The notes beneath the pieces are model-generated. The model saw only the letters and a program-made list of their open reading frames with translations, had not been told where the DNA came from and did not search any database. Both the position numbers and the translations under genes were made by a program. This document shows positions 24,001-34,600 of a stretch of DNA of 64,000 bases, piece after piece. This DNA is from Klebsormidium nitens (lineage: Eukaryota > Streptophyta > Klebsormidiophyceae > Klebsormidiales > Klebsormidiaceae), in assembly GCA_000708835.1 (NCBI GenBank), contig DF237001.1:83967-147966 (forward strand), given 5' to 3'. Position 1 is the stretch's first letter. Every line of letters starts with the position of its first letter.

Positions 24001-27000
24001 TATAGTTTTCGTCTTCTTTTGTGCAAGTCTCATTGTTCAGAGCGTTGTTCTCTCAAGTAAGTACTTGGCGGACAGTTGGCTGAGAATAAGGAGACGGTGG
24101 ACGTCTGTGTATCATCAGGGACCATTCGCACCAGACTTGAAGGGGCGTGCAAGAAACAGGAGTTCGACTTTCGTAAGATTCTCCGAGTGGAACGCGTTCA
24201 TTGATCCGCCTCCGTCGCCACTTTCTTTGGCGGCATCTGAAGTCTTCACCTCTAAGACCAAAAGGGATCTGTATCAAAGGGCAGCAAGAAAATCTATCCT
24301 TCAGGTGCTGCCCGGAAGACAAGAGGTTCAGTCGAAGGACATGGTTGATTTAATCCTCCTACTCATCAAATAAGGTTTGGCCACACTGTCTGACCGTCCA
24401 GTTGAGTTCGAATCTCACAGCTCACTACTTCCGAGTGCACGAGGTGGTTGTCCTTGACCCCTCTACTTGTACTTCGGCTGTTTTGCTCAACGAGGCGAAG
24501 AATCCATGAAATCCAGCTGGAATCTCTGCAGCGCCGAAAAAGCGGGCAGCAGCGGGGCCATGCGAACCCGAACGGCGCAGGGGGAAAGATGTCGGAGCAG
24601 GAAAGGGTACTCGGCGAACACGGGGCGCTGACCGGAGATACGGCGCGAGACAAGTGAGGGCCCGACAGAAACTTGATTCTTGTTAGGCAATCTTCGTCGA
24701 TGCTTTCGTGTGAGCTATGTGCTCTTGTTTTGAACTTTATACAAACCTTTTAGGCATATGGGGCATCTTTTTGAATTGGAAAACATTGTAAGTTTATTAA
24801 TGTCAATTGAGCGTGTGCTCCTTGGACAGGGGACAAGGGGCGAGACAACGAGCGTGGAGGTTGGCAGATTAGAAGAAAACATCAAAAGACAAATCTTCGG
24901 TTGCTTCAGTCTGTGGGCGGAGTTAATGAGGACGGTTCCGCCGTTCCGTTCCATTCCGTCCGTTCTGCTGCTCCTGCGGCCCATGCGAAATTGTACTACA
25001 GGTCCGCTGAAACCTGGCCGCTCAAAAGCAACGTCCATAGTGACGTGCTGCAGCCCTCAATTGGAGCACGTCGGTTGCCCATGTTTCAGTCGACTGTTCC
25101 AAGAGCTAGGGTCCGCCCCACTGATGCCAGGTCTAGCTTTTGTCCTCGAAAGTGGCAAGCGTGGTCAAATTTATGTCTTCTCAACGAGGCACAGTATGAT
25201 CAACGAAGCTCCGCCCCCAAACAACTCCCGCTGCACAATACGACGTTTCGAGCTACCACTTCTGACCGATAGTGCCTTCTGCTTCACATCGCGCCTCCTT
25301 GCTCGCAGGTCCATGAGCGTCCTCTTGAAACCCAACTTCATTTGAGCGGCCAAGTTCGGGAAATGTCTGTGCAGCATAAAATCGTCTGCCCAACTTCGCG
25401 CCGCCTTTCTTGCAGGTCGACGGGCGTCCTATTGACCATTCCGAGCTCTTATGCATTCCAAATCGCGTTCGTTTGAGCAGTCACTTCAAGAGACCGTAGC
25501 AATGACATTTATTTTTATCTTACATCGCGCTTCCTTGCTCGCAGGTCGATGGGCGTCCTCTTGAAAGACGTCGGCCCATCCCCCGGCGCTTCGGAAGGCG
25601 CCATTGCGGTGCACATCGGCCGGCTCCAGGAACTAGAGCAGGCGGCGTTCGAGGCCAAGGGCAACGACCGCCGGGCGTACAGCGCGCTGCTGCGGCACCT
25701 CAAGTTCAATCTCAAGGTGAGCAATATCCGGTTTGGCTCTGCTGACGTTGCTTTGGATTCGCTGGCGTCAGCAACTGGAAGCAGGCGGCGTTGAGCCAAG
25801 GGCAACAACCGTCGGGCTATCATTGAGCTGCTGCGGCACCTCATCTTTTCTGAAGGTGCGCGGTGATCTTCCTTTGGTTATGCTGACGTCATGCGTCGCG
25901 CTTGCTAAGGTTAGCGGCTCGAGGAGCCATTTTCAGTTGGCAGAGGCAACGACTTGCGCGCTTCTGTGGCACCTCGTGCGAACTTAGTGTCGCCGACTTC
26001 TACGGGCGCTGCTGACGTTGCAACACCGTGTGTCAACTTCTGCAAATGGAAGCAGGCGGCACTTGGTCCTGATGCAACTGGCGGGGCGGCCGTATGCCCC
26101 ACTGCTGGCATATCTTTGTTCTTATCACTTCAATTGGACTTCGAACGATGGCTTTGCTGAAGATCAGAATATCCTGGGCGATACGAAGGTTTTTTGGTTT
26201 TGGTTTTGAAAACCAGCATGCGCGCAGCGGCCATGCGTTCCTTCGGCCGCTTGCGGAAGGCCTGCTGGTCACATATCAATGATCGCAGCACGATGCCAGG
26301 TCTATAAAGTACCGGTTCGACGTAGATGGAACGAAGCTTGTGCACTGATATGATTTGTGTTTCTTTTCCAGCATGAGGGAACGCTGCGGCGGCGCTTCTT
26401 TGCTGGCGAGCTGCCCGCGGAGGTGGTGGTGAGAATGGACCCCAACGAACTGAAGGAGGGCTACACGGCGGAGGAGACACGGGCCCGGGAGCCCGTGGCG
26501 TACGACCCGGAACCCATTGAGGTTAGCGCTGACCGCGCCCTCGACCCGCTAGATGATTTGCTCTCCTTCAAGCATACATTCCGCAAGCTTTGGAAACTGG
26601 TTGAGACTTTGAGAACCCACCAAAGTGTCTGATCTCATATGCGCGGACTGAGTTTACGGCTGATTCGTGGTCTCTTGGGGTCTCTTTTCGTCTTTGGCGT
26701 ACCTCAACCACCCTGACACTCGAGTAAGACGGTCTCGACAGCTCAATTACTACTTCTAACCGATCGACGGCCAGTTCCGCCCTTCCTTCCAAGAATCTGC
26801 ACATTGTCTGCCCCTGCCTCTGCGTGGAGCACGGACGAACGCATCCAGTTCCATTTCAAGCGCTTTTGCTCCTGATTTCGCTCTTGACAATTAATCAATA
26901 CCGGCTGTTGCAGATGGTGGACAAAACGTGTTCGCTGTGCGGCAAGCGGCAAGTGGGCGTGAAGGACATCATCGCCGGCGGCAAGGGCCAGATCTACCAG

Positions 27001-27671
27001 GTAAGCCGGCTGGTCTGGACGACGCTTGTTAAGGTTTCAGCTTGGAAGGGGCGGTTTTTATTGTTGTCCGTGTGCCTGTCAGCTGCCGCACTAGAACGGA
27101 GAGAATGACATCAGTAAAGACATGGTGAAGCTCTGACTTTCTTGATCTGCGCCTTTCTTAGAATAGTGCACCGGGAAACGCCATCTGACGTCTCGCGCAT
27201 TTCAGCAACGGGTCCTCAAGCCTGCGCCTGTACAATGAAACATGGACAAGGCAACGGACAACCAGCGACCATTACTTTCCTAATTTGCAGCTGGAGTGCC
27301 TCAGCTGCGGCCACACGTTCACCACGCCAGAGGCGGACATCGTCAAAGTGACAGCAGGACCGGTAGACCCCCTAAAACACGAAAAGGACGCACCGTCCGC
27401 CAGCATGAAGTTCTCAAACGTCGAAGCCCAGATGGAGGCCCAAGAGGAGCTTCTGGGGGGGTACCGTGAGGAGCGGATTCACCCCCCCGGGGCGGCGGTG
27501 TTACCAGAGGAGGTGGCCGGGGGGCAGGGGAGGAGAGCGGCGGAAATGGGCAGTGGGGGGAGTGCTTTCAAGGAGTCAAACGCGCTGAAAAATCCAGCGG
27601 ATACGGAACTGGGGGGCCCGCAGGCAGGGGGTAGATTGGGGCAGGCCGCGGTGCATTCGTCGGGCACTTAA
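21074..27671 (+). CDS. BAH domain + TFIIS central domain + zinc finger protein (AIPP3/BDT1-like)
   Basis: Ten exons: 21074-21322, 21693-21817, 22437-22551, 23082-23173, 23733-23859, 24532-24653, 25545-25716, 26372-26521, 26914-27000, 27291-27671. All are GT-AG with matching phases; 539 aa. A BAH domain spans about residues 45-195 (IWKEEEDEVYMTIQWFYRPDEA, then YFVHRVYDNERKKL). A TFIIS central domain spans about 278-384 (LRRRFFAGELPAEVVVRMDP, NELKEGYTAEE). A Cys4 zinc site lies at about 388-430 (CSLCG ... CLSCG). The C-terminal 100 residues are low-complexity Gly/Glu/Ala. In plants this architecture is that of AIPP3/BDT1, whose BAH domain reads H3K27me3 and which acts with PHD proteins and CPL2 in repression; that role here is by homology only. 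Exon 7 is flanked on both sides by decayed copies of its own edges. Confidence 0.9.
21549..21590 (+). repeat. Microsatellite (GCTTCT)7
   Basis: Seven perfect GCTTCT units in intron 1 of the BAH-TFIIS gene, about 100 bases before exon 2. Likely length-polymorphic. Confidence 0.95.
25283..25346 (+). repeat. Decayed copy 1 of the BAH-TFIIS exon 7 acceptor edge
   Basis: Copies CATCGCGC..CCTTGCTCGCAG and the first ~25 exon bases (junction at 25309). It reads SMSVLLK then stops, against SMGVLLK in the real exon at 25545. Confidence 0.88.
25392..25440 (+). repeat. Decayed copy 2 of the BAH-TFIIS exon 7 acceptor edge
   Basis: Junction at 25416, with acceptor TTGCAG intact and the exon-like start GTCGACGGGCGTCCTATTG. 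The junctions of copies 1, 2 and the real exon are 107 and 129 bases apart. Confidence 0.82.
25759..26090 (+). repeat. Decayed copies of the BAH-TFIIS exon 7 donor edge
   Basis: Downstream of the real donor (25716/25717), the last ~85 bases of exon 7 plus the first intron bases recur near 25775-25880, 25925-26005 and, as a partial copy, 26045-26085. Markers are GAAGCAGGCGGCG, CTGCTGCGGCACCTC and, in the intron part, GCTGACGTTG / GCTGACGTCA. Unit spacing is about 135-143 bases. Confidence 0.8.
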
Positions 27672-28477
27672 GGAAGCGGTTGGTGGAGACTGGTCGTAAA
27701 AGTCAGGTCTGCTTCTGCAATAAAGTGTCAAAGAAGGGGGGGGACTTACGCTTCCGGCGACACTGCTCCCAGCAAGTATGGAGAGCTTGCACACTTAATA
27801 ACACTTAATGGCTGCTAGAAAGGAAGCGGGTTCCTCGCAAAAAGTCAGACATGGAGCAGTTTCGATGCCTTGATTGTGGATCAGCAAATTTGGGGACTAG
27901 CCTGTGAGCACTGATCTTCAATGCTCGATTACCTCTGAATAAGCTGAAGTTTCCGCATTCGTGCACCGTAATCCTGGTGAAACTCGGTTCGCCAATTCTG
28001 GCGCAGAGCGTATGGCTCATTCAGTACGTGTGTATACAGAATTGCAATCCCAGCCACGGTGCTGTCATGTCGGCATGCGCGTCCAATCCGCATGCATATC
28101 GGCTTTATTAATAGCTGAGAATTCATCGACTGGCATGTGCACAATGGGACATGCCGCACGCGTATGCTATCCAGAGATTGCTGCAATGCAACGCGTCGAC
28201 TGACAATTGATGTGGGCGACAAGGCGCGGCAGATATATTTAGCCGCCCATTCCGAAACCGCTCGATCAGGCTGCCCACTTCGTGCAGCGGCCCGGCCTAA
28301 CCCGACTGTCATCTAAGTTCCGATCACAATCCGACATTGACGGCATCGTCGCAAAGTGATTGCTATAGCTCTCTGATATGTCATGCACCAGACCTTGGGC
28401 CAGAAACAAACATCCAAATCAGCCAAGCACCTTTTAAGGATTCGCCCTATGTACAACTCAAATCGTATGCCACGTTC
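27672..28477. other. Convergent intergenic region
   Basis: Separates the 3' ends of the BAH-TFIIS (+) and SF3B6 (-) genes. It should contain both 3' UTRs; I see no gene or repeat in it. Confidence 0.4.
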
Positions 28478-30791
28478 TTATTTCTTTTTTTGCGGCCTGT
28501 TTATCTCGTCTAAATCTTCTTTTGTAACATTGTGCTTTTCTTGCAGCTTGGTCAATTCTTCGTCCTTCTTTTTCTGCAGCAAAGACAAGTCAGGACGCAT
28601 TAGAAGGCTGACCTCCAATACCCAAGGCAACAAGGGGAAGGAGTCAACTATCAACAGATTCTGAATGTAACACGAGTAGAGACACGAGAAAAAAAGGCAG
28701 ACTTTGCACCCTTCCACAGACTTCGCAAGCAACTGACACCCAGAACCCAACTGCTCGACGCTCCCCAATCCTTGTAAGCATCTAATGATGCAACACAGGG
28801 TGAAACGACCAAAACATTTCGAAAGGTGAGATTCCAGGGGCCTCACCTGATCGAACTTCTTCCCCATCTTCGTGACGTTATAGTACAGCACTATCAAGTA
28901 TCTGTTCGCCACGTTGAAACCTGAAAGGTGGTCCACAGCTGTCTTAGCGTCATAGATGTCCTCGTAAACGACAAAGGCTGTTCCCCTGGTGTCCTTGGCA
29001 GTGCCTCTGCAAAACAAAAACAAAATCAACCCAGAATGTCAGATGGTGATGCGGGGTGAGGTTTTGAAAAGAGAAGGGCTACCGTCTTGGACGGCTTCAG
29101 TAACGCGGCTAAGGGGGCCTCTTTCCAGGCAATCTCAAGGCGCTTCATGAAAGTAAAAAGGCGAGAAAACTCGGGACCAGACCACTATGATTTGTAGATC
29201 GACAGACGCTTATCCAAGATTCTCGCAAAAGACCATGGCATGCTGCAAGAAGCCAAACCCAATTTCCTGGCGTCTCTTTGGTCCTCACAACCTCAAGCGC
29301 ACATTCGCTCATCCCCACACTAAGTTGCAGATGCGTTTATCACACGAGAAGTGAAATTACATCTATGAACCACGATGAAGAAGCAGGAACCATAGTCCCA
29401 TGGCGACTAGTCATCCACTTAGGCAGGGCCAGATCTTTGTCTGCTGACATCCGCCACCAAGTAGTGAATAAACACAACAGAATGCTCATCAGCGAAGTCC
29501 AGACTTTTTCCAGAAAGCACAACAGGACGCCCTGACTATCAAGAAGATGTCTGAAAAAGCCTCAGAGAGGGAAGTCCTGTTTGGCAACTTGTATTCCCCA
29601 AGGATGCCTCCATCTTCACACCTCTTGTGGGTTATGATTACCAAGCATGAGCTTGACTTCGAAGGCCCCAATGCGTCGCTGATCGCCTTAATGCCCGTCC
29701 TTCACAAGACCCTATTTTAATCCGAACTTGTCCGAGGCCGATGCAAGACTGTCGGCATCTTGATCTCGCCAAGAAACATGAACTCCCTGCTGGAGGATTG
29801 GTCACATCAAACTACATGCCAAAGAACGAACGGCTGTCCTGCTCTTATGATAAGTTGCCAGTGCGGCAATTCTCGAGATCCGCAAAGAGCACTCCCCTTG
29901 CAAAGCACTCTGCTTTCACCATCAAACAAATACGATGGACATCAGAGGTCCATAGGGGAAGACAACTCACACTCGTATTTGCCGAATCGCCCCAAACTTT
30001 CCGAAGATGTCGTACATCTCATCGGCCGTGATATTGAACGGTAGGTTCCTGCAGACAATGACAAAGCCTATCAGGATAGTGCAGACAAGACATCCATAGT
30101 TGGTCAGGAAGGGGAAAAGAACCGACGCGAAATCTTCCAGCAAAACATTCTGGACGCGCGCACTTAAGGCCCTCGAGGGCACTTAAAAGCACCAAGTGGT
30201 GCTCGAGAAAACAGCTCTAACACTATCCTGATTTGTTTTCATTGCACGTACCCACTCAAGTGCTTGCGCCCAACCAGACACACCCTTGTGCTGAACCTTG
30301 TGTGGTTCCGACCAAAAATCCACCAGACCAAACTCCAGGAAGGGGCAAACAGTACCCAAGCTGAGAATCATTGGCTTCCGGATGGCTACCATTTTCTGGC
30401 ATGAAATCAGTCCGCACCACCCCATCAAACATATCTTGGGACCTGTACCAGCAATCTGACAACCTCTACAGCATGATAACACTGCTGAGACGATATTCCT
30501 TACCTCACATAGAGAATCCTGTTCACCTCCGGGGGTAATCGGGCCTGCACACACGAGGCCAATGAAAAGTTTCAAATGCTAATCGGAGAGCAAGCATTAC
30601 ACATCACTATGCCCAAGAAGAAACAGTGAGGTCCACAGCAATTTGATAGGTATGCATCGACGCAGTATCCATAAGAGGCAAGTAGCAATCAAGCAGAACA
30701 AAATGGTCAGCGGGTAGATGTCCAAGCTCAACAAGCGTAAAATGGGGTGGTGGTTGCTCACGTTACTCCGACGCCCTGCCGCCATCGCCAT
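28478..30791 (-). CDS. SF3B6: Splicing factor 3B subunit 6 (SF3B6 / p14)
   Basis: Five exons on the minus strand: 30762-30791, 30504-30544, 29971-30048, 28847-29006, 28478-28573. All are GT-AG with matching phases; 134 aa, against 125 in human. The protein is one RRM: RNP2 is ILYVRN (Tyr22, the residue that contacts the branch-point adenosine in human p14, falls at the same number) and RNP1 is [10 protein letters not shown]. The Lys/Glu-rich tail ([15 protein letters not shown]...) is a little longer than in human. It is a U2 snRNP SF3b subunit at the branch site. The first coding exon is only 30 bases. Confidence 0.95.
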
Positions 30792-31648
30792 CTTTGGCAG
30801 AACTTATGAACCTTCTTTTTGCTTTCACGTGGAGAAAGGGTCGGTTAACCAATATAGATCCAGATGACCGCCTGATACCACAAGTTTCTAATTGGAGCGG
30901 TTGAAAGCAGCGACCAGCCTGATTTTCCAGAAACAACAGAGATGAAGATGGACAGACTATATTGAAAACAGCAGGAGAGCTCTAAGCACCAAAGAAGGAC
31001 TGGGCGCTGGCTTGCCAAAATCCAAAGCGTTGTCCTGGTTCCTTGTGCGCTAGCTAGCTTGTGGTGAGCTGGCGGGCCTTTCAATACTGATGGATGTTTT
31101 GTGCCATGTCTATATGGTATAAGCTGTCGCTCGTCGTGACTCTGCCAAAACGAGCCCTATTTTTTCGAACATCAATGTGCCAGAGCTTTCGATAGTCGAA
31201 GATCTCTTAGGCTAAATAAACCTGTTATAGGCTCGACAACATTGATATCTAATCAAACTTGCAAGCATAAGTAGAGAATCTAACGTTATAAGTCACTGAA
31301 ATCATGAGAAATCTGCATTGCATATTTTAGCACGCAACTTTTCTGGTGGACAACACTAGCCTCAGCCTCATGGGAGCTCAGGACTCTCAGAGCATGGCGG
31401 GGCAAGTCAAGGCAAATGGATGGCGGGTGCTCGGTCAGAACTTTACATACAACCATAGTTGCAAAATTGACATCACCAACTGTGAGGAGGTGGTGCAACT
31501 AAAGTGCTGAAGTCCACCGTCTCGTCTTTCCTTCAACGAAGTTGGTTGAAGAACGCTGTAGCTGACGCGCATAAGGTATCCGCTTGATTGCTCATGCTGA
31601 GCACTTTCTGACACTGGGTGCCAGCTTGAAGGTGGCGTCCTTCTAGTG
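30792..31648. other. Divergent intergenic region between SF3B6 and DUF1853 genes
   Basis: About 860 bases between start codons; it should hold both promoters. Open frames here (for example 30845-31084 minus) show no homology. Confidence 0.4.
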
Positions 31649-34600
31649 ATGTCCGCCCGTGGAAGCATCCAGCTTGGTGGTGTAAAGACCAGATGCCCTA
31701 GTTGCCTTGCTCAAAAACGCACTTTCTGGGGCCTTTCAGATAACGCGCCCCACAGGATCCTGGCAGCACTGCCCTCTAGAAGCTGCAATCATCTCCAGAT
31801 AGTTGCGGTTCGGAAGAGTCTTGCCTTTGAGCACCATTTGAGGGGAGTCTCATTGGTCTCCCCAACTTGTCGGCCAATCATTGTCCTGAATCCAAGAGCG
31901 GTGACAGCGCAAAAGCAGCAGGCGGGTCATGCATTCCCCGCTCTGAAGGGGCTTGAAATTCAGACGCAGGGGGATGCCGCGCGGTTGACTGATCTCATGC
32001 TGACCAATCCTGGGGTGCCATGTGGCGCCTGGGCAGCTTCTCAGCAATGGCGGGACATCCTGCAACTCCCAAACAAGTAGGCGATTGTCTTTTGGTGCAC
32101 ATGACTGGTGCTTTAGTGGTTGTTCCTGATGTCTTTGAGGATCTTTTTGTTTCACTGTCTGCCCCCACTATAAGGCTTGCCAGGCGCTGTCCAAAAGAGA
32201 GTTCCATCGTACAGCAAGAGAGTCAGAAGAGGATCATCATCTTCCCAAGACATCAAGTCGAACATGATATCCATTCCTAAATGATTTGGCAATTGAGGGA
32301 AGGGAGCACCGAGTCAGCATGTCCTTCCTTTCAAGCGCAGCTCTCCCTGCAAAGTTTCAAGCTGTCGGCTATGACTGGAAGCAAAGCACTGTATGGTGCA
32401 CTTGGTCCTCAATTCCGTATTCTGCTGACAGGGCTGTACCATGATGTGGTCATGGCAATCTGGCTGGACAATTGTGTTTCTGAACGGTATAGATCTGCCC
32501 CTGCCTGGTCTTGGGGCTCCCAATTTTCATGTACTGGCTGTATGTGACTGGAAAATTTTCATCCAAGCCCCTTTTAATCCCAGTAAAGCTAACAAATCAG
32601 TACTTTCAGCTTTCAAGTAGGTTGTTGCTCTGGACCAACAGTACATCAGGTGGTCCTCAATGATTTTCCCTTCTCTTTTTCTCCTGACAGGAACATTCGT
32701 GACTTGGCTTCCGTCATCGCCTGCCCTCGCCTGCTCGAAACATCGGTCGAGGTGAGCCCCGCCAAAAAATAAAAGAAAATCTCAAAAGTTATCTAGCCTC
32801 CACTAGCTGAAAGCGACTTCTTTGAAACGTGCTTCGCCCCCAGTCCTTCTGACAGAGAGTGTTTAACGATTCTGGATCTGAAAGAGTTCGGTCCTCTTGC
32901 CGACTTCGGACGTTGAGCTGCAACTGTGGGCCTCTGAGGAAGAGTGAAGTCTATTTTCTATAAGAACACATTTGATTATTGTCCAGACGGTCATGATGTT
33001 GCGTCAAGCGTCCAGAGATTGTAACAAAAAGTGCTCAAAGAACCTCCCTAAATTCTTGATACCGAAGTCAGTCATAGGATCTGGCCTCTTCCAGCGCACC
33101 GGTTTACAGACTACTTGATTCATTCGTGGCGACTATGGTTTCCCGCATGTAGCTGGCCTAGCGATCCATCAAAGAGATGCTACAAAACTTTTGGCTTACC
33201 TTGGCGAGCAACTAATCACGACAATTTGTGTCAAGACCCAAGGAGAACCAGTCTCTTGATCAAATTTTTCTCAGAATTTCTGTCGTTTCTTATCCCCCAC
33301 TTTTTCTTCACGAGCATTTGATGGGGTAATCTGCTGAATCTAGATTGGCCAATGTACCCATCCTCTTTGACCCCTCATTTGTGCTTGAAACAGCTGCCCC
33401 TGGTTTCGGACGACGTCTTTGGCGCGGAGGGCGGACCTTGGGAGGACAGTCTCCACTGGCTGCGTTCGCTAGATTCTAAAGAGGTGGACGCATGGTTTGC
33501 AACCAAGCGGCGGACTCGACTAGGTGCGTACTTCATGCCTTATTTGAAATTCCAGGTTATACGTGAGTTTTGGGACCACTAGCCCTTTGGCTGGCGCTAT
33601 CTTGTAAGCGGCAGCGTTTCGAAGCCCCGGTTTGCCCTCTTCTTCGAAAGCTCTCTTTCAAAACACTCCTTTTCAGAGTGCCACCTGCATTTAAGAATAT
33701 TGACTGGGTTACCAGCTAGGCTTACAGGACTACGAGGCGAGATACTTAGAGCAGGCTCGAGCACATGTTTTTGTAGACGCTCGTTGCGTTCCCAGGGGCT
33801 TTGCGTTTCAGCTTAATGAGCTCCTTTTCTTTGTGCTAGAGAGTGATTGTCAGCAAAACCTCAATTGACAAAAATCCACTCGAGAACGGTTCACCTTTTC
33901 GACCCGAGTTCAGACAGTACGGCCAGCGATTGGAAAGTCTGGTCGTCGGTATGGCTTTAAGAAAGAACCTCGCCCTGTAGGGGTGCGCCCACCTTCCTCC
34001 CTGCTTGGAAAGAGAAACCAAAAACAAAAAAGAAAAGAAAAGATCGGAAAGCCTTTGGAACAGATACGTCTTTGAAAATTACCAATTTCTTTTGCAGGCT
34101 ACCACTTTGCCGACTGTGTCGAGTACCTCCTCCGCTTCAGCCCCGCCTTCCACCCTCCCGGCCTGCACGTGTCCCAGCAGGTCTTTCAGAGACAAGTTCG
34201 TGACGTCACCCTCGCTCAAGCCAATGACATCACCCTCGACCGAGCCCCCGACATCGCTTCCGGCCGGAGAGGGGCCCCTTTTTTGCCTGATGAGTCTGTC
34301 AGGGCCCGCAAAGCCGGAAGAATATTCACACCCGGCGGCAAGGACGGGTTAAGCGCGGGTGAGAACGGGGAGCCGATCAAAGAAGAAGAGTGTGTTGACA
34401 CCGGGAACTTGTTTGGCAGTCCAAACGAGGGCTTGGATGGGGCTTTGAGGGGTTCGTATTCACACACGAGACGTACGGAAAATGGGGGACTGGGAGCGCA
34501 AAGTGGGGGGGAGGACAACTCGGAAGATGATTGGAAAGGGGTCGGTGTCAGTGATTCTTATGCAGAGAGCGCAAGCCGGGACGAAGACGTCGAGACCGGA

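Noticed and set aside
24385-24425. tRNA-like T-arm (GAGTTCGAATCTCAC)
   Set aside because: No matching acceptor stem, D-arm or anticodon arm at the right distance.
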